Below, piece after piece: positions 8,678 to 15,974 of a DNA stretch of 58,876 nt. The notes under the pieces are model-generated. The model made no database searches and was not told the DNA's origin. It saw only the letters and a program-made list of their open reading frames with translations. Both the position numbers and the translations under genes were made by a program. The stretch comes from CADEFF01 sp964569315. GTDB taxonomy: Bacteria > Pseudomonadota > Alphaproteobacteria > Dongiales > Dongiaceae. The stretch lies in contig CAZMUZ010000010.1 of the NCBI GenBank assembly GCA_964569315.1, positions 1 to 58,876 of the forward strand. Direction: 5' to 3'. Each line of letters begins with the position of its first letter. Position 1 is the first letter of the stretch.

Positions 8678-9241
8678 TTGACCGCTTCGCCGGAAAGTTG
8701 CCCTGCGCTGGTCCTCAATGCCGACTTCCGGCCATTGAGCTATTTCCCGCTGTCGCTCTGGCCGTGGCAGGAAGCGGTCAAGGCGGTGTTCCTCGATCGC
8801 GTCAATATCGTCTCCGAATATGAGCATGTGGTGCGGAGCCCGCGGCTGCAGATGCGGCTGCCCTCCGTCATCTCGCTGAAGGAGTTCATCCCGCTCGCAC
8901 GGCGTCCCGCCTTCACGCGGTTCAACGTGTTCCTGCGCGATCGCTTCTCCTGCCAGTATTGCGGCGAGGCGAATGCGACGCACAACCTGACCTTCGACCA
9001 TGTGGTGCCGCGTTCGCGCGGCGGCCGCACGCTGTGGACGAACGTCGTCACCGCCTGCCAGACCTGCAACCTGCTGAAGGGCAACCGGCTGCCGCGGCAG
9101 GCCTCGATGTATCCGCGGACCCATCCCTATCAGCCGACCACCATCGAGCTGCAGGAGAACGGCCGCGGCTTCCCGCCCAACTATCTGCACGAAAGCTGGC
9201 GGGACTTTCTCTATTGGGATACCGAGCTGGAGCAGGTCTGA
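8678..9241 (+). CDS. HNH endonuclease family protein
   Basis: A 187-aa protein with an intact HNH/bba-metal domain: C92-x2-C95 and C127-x2-C130 zinc knuckles, D107-H108 in FDHVVPRSRGG, and N122. The N-terminus LVLNADFRPLSYFPL is conserved in a widespread bacterial group of chromosomal HNH proteins of unknown role, not clearly tied to restriction or mobile elements. The only reasonable start is a TTG at 8678 preceded by AGGACAGGA, since the conserved LNAD segment begins a few residues later and no in-frame ATG precedes it. Confidence 0.82.
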   Translation: MTASPESCPALVLNADFRPLSYFPLSLWPWQEAVKAVFLDRVNIVSEYEHVVRSPRLQMRLPSVISLKEFIPLARRPAFTRFNVFLRDRFSCQYCGEANATHNLTFDHVVPRSRGGRTLWTNVVTACQTCNLLKGNRLPRQASMYPRTHPYQPTTIELQENGRGFPPNYLHESWRDFLYWDTELEQV

Positions 9242-9277
9242 GCCGCCCGGTCGTGGCGCCGCCGACCCCGTCTCCCG

Positions 9278-9829
9278 TCAGATCCGTTCCGAGAGCCAGA
9301 TGGCGAGCCGGGAGCCGCCCTTGATCGCGGCCGTCAGCAGCGGGTAGGCGGGCGCGCGTTCGGCCCCTTCGGCGAGCCCGATGTCGCGATGCTCGAGCTC
9401 CTCGGCGCGGAAGCGCTCGATGGTTTCCTTCAGCGCCGCATCCTCGGGCCCGAGCGCCTCGGCCTGGCGGCGATAATGCCCGTCGATCGTCTCCTCGATC
9501 GCGACGGTGCAGGCCATGGCGGCCTCGCGGCCGAGCATCGCCGTCGCCGCGCCGAGCGCATAGCCGGCCACATGCCAGAGCGGCGAGAGCAGGGTCGGGC
9601 GGACGCGCTCCTCGACCATGAGCCGGTCGAAGGTTTCGAGATGCTTCGCCTCCTGCGCCGCCATCGCGCGCACCTGCGCATCGCCGCCGCCGAGCACCGC
9701 GAGCTGGCCCTCATAGATCCGCTTCGCGCCATATTCGCCCGCATGATCGACCCGGATCATGCGCCGGCGCAGGGATTCGGGCTCCGGGTCGCCCGGCAGG
9801 TAGCGGCGTCGCTTGTGTGTCTCGTTCAT
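9278..9829 (-). CDS. coq7: Demethoxyubiquinone hydroxylase Coq7
   Basis: A 183-aa di-iron monooxygenase for the C6 hydroxylation step in ubiquinone synthesis. The duplicated E…E-x2-H pattern is complete: E32 (HAGEYGA), E60-x2-H63 (EAKH), a Glu in VEETIDGHY, and E/H in EELEHRDIG. The ATG at 9829 overlaps the stop of dsbB (ATGA), so it is the second gene of that unit. Confidence 0.92.
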   Translation of the reverse strand: MNETHKRRRYLPGDPEPESLRRRMIRVDHAGEYGAKRIYEGQLAVLGGGDAQVRAMAAQEAKHLETFDRLMVEERVRPTLLSPLWHVAGYALGAATAMLGREAAMACTVAIEETIDGHYRRQAEALGPEDAALKETIERFRAEELEHRDIGLAEGAERAPAYPLLTAAIKGGSRLAIWLSERI

Positions 9830-10332
9830 GCGGCACGCTTCCCTCCGATACGGCCCGCGAGCAGAAAGGCGAAGATCGCGAGCGCGGCGGCGTAGAGGGC
9901 ATTGTAGCCCGCCATCGAGATTCCGGCGAAGGACCAGGCGATCTCGTCGCAGCGCACCGAGGGCGCGGCCAGGATCGCGGCCTCGAACTCCTCCACCGTC
10001 ATGTCGCCCGAGAGGCCCGCGCCGGAGCAGCCGGTGAGACCCTGCCACCAATGCTGCTCGACGCCGACATGGAAAATCGCGATGCCGCCGCCGGCGAGCG
10101 CGGCGCCGCCGCCGAGGGCGAGCAGCAGGGCCGCGGCTTTCGGCGTGCGCGCGGCGAGGAGCGCCAGCAGCGCCGCCGCGATGACGCCGCCATAGGCCCA
10201 GCGCTGCCAGATGCAGAGCTCGCAGGGCGCGAGCCCGCCGAGATGCTGCGCGCCGAACGCCACCAGCAGCGGCAGGGCGGCGCCGGCGAGGAGCAGAAGG
10301 GCGGCGCGGCGGGGGCTGATCGATCGGAGCAT
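9826..10332 (-). CDS. dsbB: DsbB-family disulfide bond formation protein
   Basis: A 168-aa protein with four membrane helices and two periplasmic Cys pairs: C37-E-L-C40 in the first loop and C102…C128 in the second, the quinone-linked relay that reoxidises DsbA. Length is normal. Coupling to coq7 is notable because DsbB passes electrons to ubiquinone. Confidence 0.88.
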   Translation of the reverse strand: MLRSISPRRAALLLLAGAALPLLVAFGAQHLGGLAPCELCIWQRWAYGGVIAAALLALLAARTPKAAALLLALGGGAALAGGGIAIFHVGVEQHWWQGLTGCSGAGLSGDMTVEEFEAAILAAPSVRCDEIAWSFAGISMAGYNALYAAALAIFAFLLAGRIGGKRAA

Positions 10333-10421
10333 GACGGGAAGCCTAATGAGAGGGCCGGGCCCGGCCTAGGGGCAATTCGCCGCGATGCCGGCGACGTGAA
10401 GCGCGGATTCCCGCCATGGTC

Positions 10422-11003
10422 CTAGAGCAGGTATTTCACCGCGATGAAGCCGCCGACGATCGCGACGACGAAGACCGTGGTCACCAGCGTCAGGCGCCGC
10501 TCGACGAAATCGCGGATCGGCGGGCCGAACCAGCGCAGCAGCCCAGCGACCAAGAAGAAGCGCGCCCCCCGCGTCAGGATCGAGGCCAGCACGAAAGTGG
10601 GAAAATCGAAAGCGGCGGCGCCGCTCGCGATGGTGACGAGCTTGTAGGGGATCGGGGTCAGCCCCTTGATCAGAATGATCCAGAGCCCCCATTCGGCGTA
10701 GGTGAGGCGGAAGGCGTCGAACTTCTCCTCATAGCCATAGGCCTCGATGATGCTGCGGCCGACCGTCTCGAACAGATAGTAGCCGATCGCATAGCCGGCG
10801 ATGCCGCCCAGCACCGAGGCGACCGTCGCCACCATCGCGATGCGCCAGGCGCGGTCGGGTCGCGCCAGCACCATCGGCAGGAGCATGGCGTCGGGCGGGA
10901 TCGGAAAGAACGAGCTTTCGGCGAAGGAGACCGCCGCCAGCGCCGGCAATGCCTTCGGCCCGGCCGCGAGCCGCATCATCCAGTCATAGAGCCGGCGCAA
11001 CAT
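10422..11003 (-). CDS. YqaA/DedA family (SNARE-associated) membrane protein
   Basis: A 193-aa polytopic membrane protein with the DedA/YqaA signature: FAESSFFPIPPDAMLLP near the N-terminus and KGLTPIPYKLVTIASGAA in the middle. Members are implicated in lipid flipping and membrane homeostasis. The ATG at 11003 is chosen; earlier sequence in the frame looks non-coding. Confidence 0.85.
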   Translation of the reverse strand: MLRRLYDWMMRLAAGPKALPALAAVSFAESSFFPIPPDAMLLPMVLARPDRAWRIAMVATVASVLGGIAGYAIGYYLFETVGRSIIEAYGYEEKFDAFRLTYAEWGLWIILIKGLTPIPYKLVTIASGAAAFDFPTFVLASILTRGARFFLVAGLLRWFGPPIRDFVERRLTLVTTVFVVAIVGGFIAVKYLL

Positions 11004-11313
11004 GAGGCGGGAGAAACTCCGGCGGAACCGTTCGGGGCGAGCCGGCGGGCGCCGGGGCAGACCCCGGATGTAGCAAAGCGGGCCGCAACGGACAATGGCG
11101 CCGCGCTCCGGCCAGGCTCCCATGCGCAAGGCTGCGGCGCCGGCGGATTGCGGCGGCCGCCTCCAGGCGCGAAACTGCGATTCGCTGCCGAGGCCGGGCC
11201 TGCCCACGTTTCGCCCTTGGAAGACATGCGTCCTCTCGATATGGAAAAGGGGTCGCCGGGCTTTAAATCCGCCGCGTTCGACAGCCGGCCGCGGCGCCGC
11301 CAGCGGAGGGATC
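11004..11313. other. Intergenic region, nothing recognised
   Basis: 310 bases between divergent genes. I see no gene, RNA or clear promoter; the last bases supply the GGAGGG ribosome-binding site of the FecR gene. Confidence 0.5.
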
Positions 11314-11985
11314 ATGAAACCGATGATTGCCATCACGCGTCGCGTGCTGCTGCAGCGGACGGCATGGGCGATCCCGCTCGGACTCGCGGCAGGGCTGCTC
11401 GGGCGCTTCGGCATCCGGGGCGCACAGGCGCAATCGCCGACGATTGGCACGGTCTCGCGCTTCGTCGGTGTGGTGCTCGTCGTCGAAGACGGCGCGAGCC
11501 GTCCGGTGCAGAACGGCATGGCCCTTTACACCGGCAACCGGATCGTCACCGGTGAGACGGGGCGCCTCGAGATCCATCTCGCGGACGGATCGGTGCTGGT
11601 GGTGGGACCGGCCACCGAGATCGCGCTCGACCGCTTCGTCGCGCCGAGCGCCGCCAATGCGGGCGATGCGCTCATCGAGGTGATCGCCGGCATCCTCCGC
11701 ATCGCGCTCGACAGCGCGTCGAGCTGGACCCGCTTCGAGGTCACCACCCGCACCGCGGTCGCCTCGGTGCGCTCCACCGAATGGGTCGTGGATGCGAAGC
11801 CGGACACGACCGGCGTTTTCGCGATCGAGGGTCGCGTGACGGTCGTCGAGCGCGGGCTCAAGGGCGGCGTCATCCTCGATCCCGGATTCGGCACGGACGT
11901 CAAGGCGGGCGAGCCGCCGACGCCGCCCAAGCGCTGGGGCCAGAAGCGCGTCGACGACGTGATGGCGCGGACCACCTTCCCGTGA
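11314..11985 (+). CDS. FecR-domain protein, exported
   Basis: A 223-aa protein with an N-terminal export signal containing a twin Arg (TRRVLLQ) and a hydrophobic core ending in AQA, suggesting Tat export, followed by a FecR domain (LYTGNRIVTGETGRLEIHLADGS…VVGPATEI…VRSTEWVVD). FecR domains normally transmit TonB-dependent signals, but FecR proteins next to CHASE2-cyclase genes form a separate class, and no sigma factor or TonB receptor is present here. GGAGGG precedes the ATG by 3 bases. Its stop overlaps a GTG (GTGA) that opens the repeat ORF. Confidence 0.85.
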   Translation: MKPMIAITRRVLLQRTAWAIPLGLAAGLLGRFGIRGAQAQSPTIGTVSRFVGVVLVVEDGASRPVQNGMALYTGNRIVTGETGRLEIHLADGSVLVVGPATEIALDRFVAPSAANAGDALIEVIAGILRIALDSASSWTRFEVTTRTAVASVRSTEWVVDAKPDTTGVFAIEGRVTVVERGLKGGVILDPGFGTDVKAGEPPTPPKRWGQKRVDDVMARTTFP

Positions 11986-12128
11986 GCGAAGCAGGGCCCA
12001 TGAGCGAAGCGGGGTCCGTAGGCGAAGCGAGGCCCATGGGCGAAAAGAAGCCCATCGGCGAAGCCCGGCCCCTGAGCGAAGCCCCACCCGTGCGCGAAGC
12101 TCCATCCCTGAGCGAAGCCGGGCGATGA
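11982..12128 (+). CDS. Candidate 48-aa hexapeptide-repeat ORF / 18-bp minisatellite
   Basis: From the GTG at 11982 to the TGA at 12126-12128 the frame encodes exactly eight six-residue units with consensus [M/L/V]-[S/G]-E-A-x-P (units include MSEAGS, VGEARP, IGEARP, LSEAPP, LSEAGR). At DNA level these are eight 18-bp imperfect direct repeats (11982-12125). The GTG overlaps the FecR stop and the TGA overlaps the cyclase ATG, so the ORF would be coupled on both sides. It may instead be a non-coding tandem repeat that happens to stay in frame; no homologue is known to me. The Glu-Ala core and absence of stop or frameshift argue mildly for translation. Confidence 0.4.
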   Translation: MSEAGPMSEAGSVGEARPMGEKKPIGEARPLSEAPPVREAPSLSEAGR

Positions 12129-14068
12129 ATCGAGCTGCCGGCAATGCCCTGCCGCGCCGCTTCGCGATCGTTGCCGGCCTGCTGGTCTTCGGCGTCGTCG
12201 CCGCCTATCTGAGCCTGCGCGATTCGCCGCTCGCGACCGCCATCGAGGGCCAGAGCCTCGGCTGGCGGTTCGAGCTGCGCGGCCCGCTGCCGCCGCCGCC
12301 GAGCGTCGTGATCGTCGCGATCGACGATGCCACGCTCGCCGCCCTGCAGCGCTGGCCGCTGCCGCGCGGCGTGCTCGCCGATGCGGTGAACAGGCTTACC
12401 CGGGCCGGCGCCGCCGTCGTCGGGCTCGATCTTCTGCTGCTCGATCGCGAGGCGCCGGGCGACGGCACCGGGCTCGGACCCGGCGACAGCGCCCTGCTCG
12501 CAGCGCTCGCCGCGACCGATCGGGATCTCCTGGTTTTCGCCTTCACCCACGATGCCGAGGGTGCGGTCGATCCGGCGTCGCTCGAGATCGCACGCGAGGC
12601 GGGATTTCGCGTCGTGCATCGGCCGGAGGGGGGCGAGCTTGCGCGCGACATCACCGCCACCGGCCTGCTCGTGCCGATCGCGCCCTTCCGCCGGGTGAGC
12701 GGCCTCGGGCATGTCAATGTGCCGGTCGATCCGGACGGCGTGTTGCGCCGGCTGCCGCTTGCGATGGCGCTCGGCGAGGCCTGGCTTCCCGCCTTCCCCG
12801 TCGAGGCCGCCCGGCGTTTCCTCGGGCTCCGGGTCGAGGAGATGGTGCTTCGCCTCGATGAAGGCCTCTCGCTGGGCGCGCGCCGGATCGCCACCGGTCC
12901 GGGCCTGCGTCTGCCGATCGATTATTACGGTCCGGCGGGGACGCTCGCGACCTACTCGCTGCTCGATCTGCTCGAGAACCGCGTGCCGGAGGCGGCGATC
13001 CGCGGCCGCGCGGTCATCCTGGGCCCGACGGCGATCGGCGTGGGCGACACCTTCTCGGCGCCTTTCAGCCAGGTCATGCCCGGCATCGAAGTGCTGGGGA
13101 CGGTGGTGGGCAATCTCGTCGACGGTCCGCTGCTCGACCGGCGCACCGGCGAATCCGGATGGGACGTGAGCGCCATCGCGCTCGCGGGCCTCGCGACCTT
13201 CCTGCTGGCGGGGCGCCTGCCGCCGATCGCGGGCGCGATGGCGGCCGGGCTGCTGCTGCTCGGCTGGTGGGCGATCGCCTATTACGCCTTCGCGCGCCAC
13301 GCGCTCTGGCTCGACGTCACCTTCCCGAGCGCCGCGATCCTGTTGGTGGCGCTGCTGGGCGTGATCGCGCGCGCCAGCCTCGAACGCCGGCAACGGCGCA
13401 ATCTCGCCGGCTATCACGCGCCCGCGCTGGTCGATCTCCTTGCGGCCGGCGGCGGCGCCAGCCTCGACGGCCACAGTCAGCAGGCGGCGATCCTCTTCGT
13501 CGACCTCGCCGGCTCGACGACGCGGCTCGAGCGCATGACGCCGGACGAGACGGTGCGGTTCCTGCGCGAGCTCCATGGCCGCATCGAGCGCGCCGTGCTC
13601 GCCCATGGCGGCGTGCTGGAGCAGTTCATGGGCGACGGCGCCATGGTGATGTTCGGCGTGCCGGAGCCCTCGCCCGGCGACGCCGCCGCGGCGCTCGCCG
13701 CCGCGATCGATCTCGAGGCCGATATCGGGCGCTGGAACGAGACGCTGACGGCGGCCGGCGGCATGGCGATCGATCTCCGGGTCGGCATCCATTGCGGCCC
13801 GATCGCCTTCGCGCGGGTCGGCGGCGCGAAGCAGGCGCAGGTCACCGCCGCCGGCGACACGGTCAATGTCGCGAGTCGGATCGAGGCGATGACCCGCGAC
13901 GAGGATGCGCGGATCGCGATCTCCGGCGCGGTGGTGGAAGGGGTGCGGGCCGTCGGGCGGGTCTCCCTGCTGGCCGGCTTCGTCGAGCTGCCGCAGCAGC
14001 GCATCCGCGGCCGCGAAGGCCGCATGTCGGTCTGGGTGAAGCGCAGCCGCGGCCCCGGGGCCGCCTGA
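12125..14068 (+). CDS. CHASE2-domain class III adenylate/guanylate cyclase
   Basis: A 647-aa membrane sensor. One N-terminal helix (~12-31), a large extracytoplasmic CHASE2 domain (~35-340), three membrane helices (~345-420) and a C-terminal cyclase domain (~450-640). Metal Asp residues D460 (FVDLAGS) and D504 (FMGDG) and the transition-state pair N581/R585 (NVASR) are present, so it should be catalytic; the purine-recognition Lys position appears to be Gln500 paired with Thr579. It probably makes cAMP in response to an envelope signal, perhaps modulated by the upstream FecR protein. Confidence 0.88.
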   Translation: MNRAAGNALPRRFAIVAGLLVFGVVAAYLSLRDSPLATAIEGQSLGWRFELRGPLPPPPSVVIVAIDDATLAALQRWPLPRGVLADAVNRLTRAGAAVVGLDLLLLDREAPGDGTGLGPGDSALLAALAATDRDLLVFAFTHDAEGAVDPASLEIAREAGFRVVHRPEGGELARDITATGLLVPIAPFRRVSGLGHVNVPVDPDGVLRRLPLAMALGEAWLPAFPVEAARRFLGLRVEEMVLRLDEGLSLGARRIATGPGLRLPIDYYGPAGTLATYSLLDLLENRVPEAAIRGRAVILGPTAIGVGDTFSAPFSQVMPGIEVLGTVVGNLVDGPLLDRRTGESGWDVSAIALAGLATFLLAGRLPPIAGAMAAGLLLLGWWAIAYYAFARHALWLDVTFPSAAILLVALLGVIARASLERRQRRNLAGYHAPALVDLLAAGGGASLDGHSQQAAILFVDLAGSTTRLERMTPDETVRFLRELHGRIERAVLAHGGVLEQFMGDGAMVMFGVPEPSPGDAAAALAAAIDLEADIGRWNETLTAAGGMAIDLRVGIHCGPIAFARVGGAKQAQVTAAGDTVNVASRIEAMTRDEDARIAISGAVVEGVRAVGRVSLLAGFVELPQQRIRGREGRMSVWVKRSRGPGAA

Positions 14069-14146
14069 AACACGGGCGCTGGCTGCCGGCCGGCCGCTTC
14101 GGTTGCGCCGCCGCCGCCGGTCGCTATGATGCGGCCCCGCATCGGG

Positions 14147-14233
14147 GCCCCTGTGGCGGAATCGGTAGACGCGGCAGACTCAAAATCTGTTACCCGCAAG
14201 GGTGTGGGAGTTCGAGTCTCCCCGGGGGCACCA
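14147..14233 (+). tRNA. tRNA-Leu (anticodon CAA)
   Basis: An 87-base class II tRNA. Acceptor GCCCCTG (14147-14153) pairs with CGGGGGC (14223-14229), followed by A and an encoded CCA. The anticodon stem GCAGA/TCTGT encloses CTCAAAA, giving CAA. There is a long variable arm (ACCCGCAAGGGT) and a T arm GGGAG-TTCGAGT-CTCCC. Reads UUG codons. Confidence 0.95.
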
Positions 14234-14280
14234 ATATCCCGATGCCTTTCCTCCGCCGCAGCGCAAAGGTGCCGCGCCGG

Positions 14281-14928
14281 TCACCCGCGCTTCGCGACGA
14301 TCACATGCGCCGCATTCGGCGTCGGGGTAAATTCCGTGCGCTCATAGCCGAGCTTCGGCAGGTCGATTCCGGCGAGCAGCGGCTCGCCCGAGCCCAGCAG
14401 CGCGGGCGCGATCGCGAGATGCATCGCGTCCACGAGCCCCGCCTCGAGATACTGCCGGATCGTGGCCACGCCGCCGCCGAGGCGGATATCCTTGCCCCTG
14501 GCGGCGTCGCGGGCACGATCGAGCGCCGCCACGATCCCGTCGGTGACGAAGTGGAACACCGTGCCGCCTTCCATCGCGAGCGGTGGGCGCGCATGATGGG
14601 TGAGCACGAAGACGGGACAATGATAGGGCGGGTTCTCGCCCCACCAGCCTTTCCAGCTCTCGTCCGGCCAGGGGCCGCGAACCGGGCCGAACATGTTCCG
14701 TCCGAGGATCCAGGCGCCGATATCTTCGAACCCACGCGCCACGAATCCGTCGTCGATGCCGGTCGAGCCGCCTTCCTGCCCGAACATCTGCCGGATGCTG
14801 CGCGTGGCGAAGGCCCATTCATGGAGTGCCATGCCACCGCGCCCGAGCGGGTTCTCGAGGCTCTGGTCGGGACCGGCGCCATAGCCTTCGAGCGAGATCG
14901 CGAAGCAATGTACGCGCAAGCTGGGCAT
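14281..14928 (-). CDS. RibD C-terminal / dihydrofolate-reductase-like protein
   Basis: A 215-aa protein of the DHFR-like RibD_C family. The N-terminal strand SLEGYGAG, the central ILGRNMFGPVRGPW segment and the glycine-rich nucleotide motif DIRLGGGVATIRQYLEAGLVD are characteristic. Members are NADPH-binding reductases of mostly unknown substrate, often annotated as dihydrofolate reductase although they are not the folate enzyme. The ATG at 14928 gives a family-length protein. Confidence 0.82.
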   Translation of the reverse strand: MPSLRVHCFAISLEGYGAGPDQSLENPLGRGGMALHEWAFATRSIRQMFGQEGGSTGIDDGFVARGFEDIGAWILGRNMFGPVRGPWPDESWKGWWGENPPYHCPVFVLTHHARPPLAMEGGTVFHFVTDGIVAALDRARDAARGKDIRLGGGVATIRQYLEAGLVDAMHLAIAPALLGSGEPLLAGIDLPKLGYERTEFTPTPNAAHVIVAKRG

Positions 14929-15089
14929 GAGCTTCTCCGCTTGCCGAAGGGTGCCGATACGAGCCGGAGCGCCGCAGAGCGGCCAGGGCCGGAACGCCGC
15001 AGGGCGGCCAGCATTCAGAGGTCGAAAGATGCTTGGCGGGACGGTCGCTGTCGACAGCGAAGATGCCGGGAAGCGCCCGCCTGCGAGAG

Positions 15090-15136
15090 AAAAAAGGGCC
15101 GGCCTCAACGGCGCATCATGCCGCGGGGCCGGCCCC
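15090..15136 (-). terminator. Intrinsic terminator of the hydratase/synthetase operon
   Basis: On the minus strand a 9-bp GC stem (15127-15135 with 15096-15104, GGGCCGGCC type) is followed directly by six T residues (complement of 15090-15095), 24 bases after the hydratase stop. Confidence 0.75.
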
Positions 15137-15159
15137 TGTCCGCATCAGGGAGCTGCGGC

Positions 15160-15969
15160 TCAGTCCTCGAACTGGCTCTCGCGCCAGCGGATCGCGGCGG
15201 TGAGGCCGTCCCGCCCGCGGATCTCCATGAAGGTCTTCAGGGTCTCCGTCTCGGTCGCGTCCAGCATCGCGCCCTGCTCGATGCCGTAATCGAAGGCCTG
15301 GCGGATGCCCGCGATCTCGGCGCCCTTGTTGATCGAGGCCTTGGTGGTCTGCAGCCCTTCCATCGAGATCGCCGCCATCCGGCGCGCGAGCTTGAAGGTC
15401 TCCGCCTCGAGCTCGGCGTCGGGAACCACGCGGTTCACCATGCCGATCTTCAACGCCTCCTCGGCGCCGATCAGGTCGCCGGTGTAAAGCAGCTCGCGCG
15501 CCTTCTTCAGGCCGACGATCCAGGGCATCACCACCACCGGCGGCGAGGTCGAGAAGCGGATCTCGGGCTCGCCGAAGCGGGAGGTGTCGCTCGCGATGGT
15601 GACGCAGCACAGCATGGCGAGCTCGCAGCTTCCGGCGAGGCAGAAGCCGCGCACCATGGCGATGACCGGCTTGCTACATTCCCAGGGCGCGAGCTCGAAG
15701 CTCATGCAGTCCTGCAGCATCTTGCGCTGGCCGAGCACGGTCTCGCCGTAGCGTCCGGACCAGTCGTATTTGAGGTCGTACCCGGCGCCGAAATTCGGGC
15801 CCACGCCGGAGAGCACCACCACCGACACCGAGCGGTCCTCGCTCAGTCTCTGGAAGATCGCCTTGAACTCCTCCATGAAATCCGGATGGAGGGCGTTCAG
15901 CGCCTTCGGCCGGTTGATCTGCAGATGCGCGATACGGTTCTCGATCTTGAGCAGAAGATGGTCGGACAT
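15160..15969 (-). CDS. Enoyl-CoA hydratase/isomerase family protein
   Basis: A 269-aa crotonase-fold enzyme. The oxyanion-hole segments (FGAGYDLK and FCLAGSCELAM) are present and both hydratase glutamates are preserved, one in SCEL and one in GEPEIRF, favouring a hydratase over an isomerase or hydrolase. It lies 5 bases downstream of the NDP-forming acyl-CoA synthetase gene in the same operon, so it probably hydrates the unsaturated acyl-CoA made from that enzyme's product. Confidence 0.87.
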   Translation of the reverse strand: MSDHLLLKIENRIAHLQINRPKALNALHPDFMEEFKAIFQRLSEDRSVSVVVLSGVGPNFGAGYDLKYDWSGRYGETVLGQRKMLQDCMSFELAPWECSKPVIAMVRGFCLAGSCELAMLCCVTIASDTSRFGEPEIRFSTSPPVVVMPWIVGLKKARELLYTGDLIGAEEALKIGMVNRVVPDAELEAETFKLARRMAAISMEGLQTTKASINKGAEIAGIRQAFDYGIEQGAMLDATETETLKTFMEIRGRDGLTAAIRWRESQFED

Positions 15970-15974
15970 GGCGA

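Noticed and set aside
11982..12125. CRISPR array at the 18-bp repeats
   Set aside because: Units are contiguous without spacers and keep a reading frame; this is a tandem repeat.
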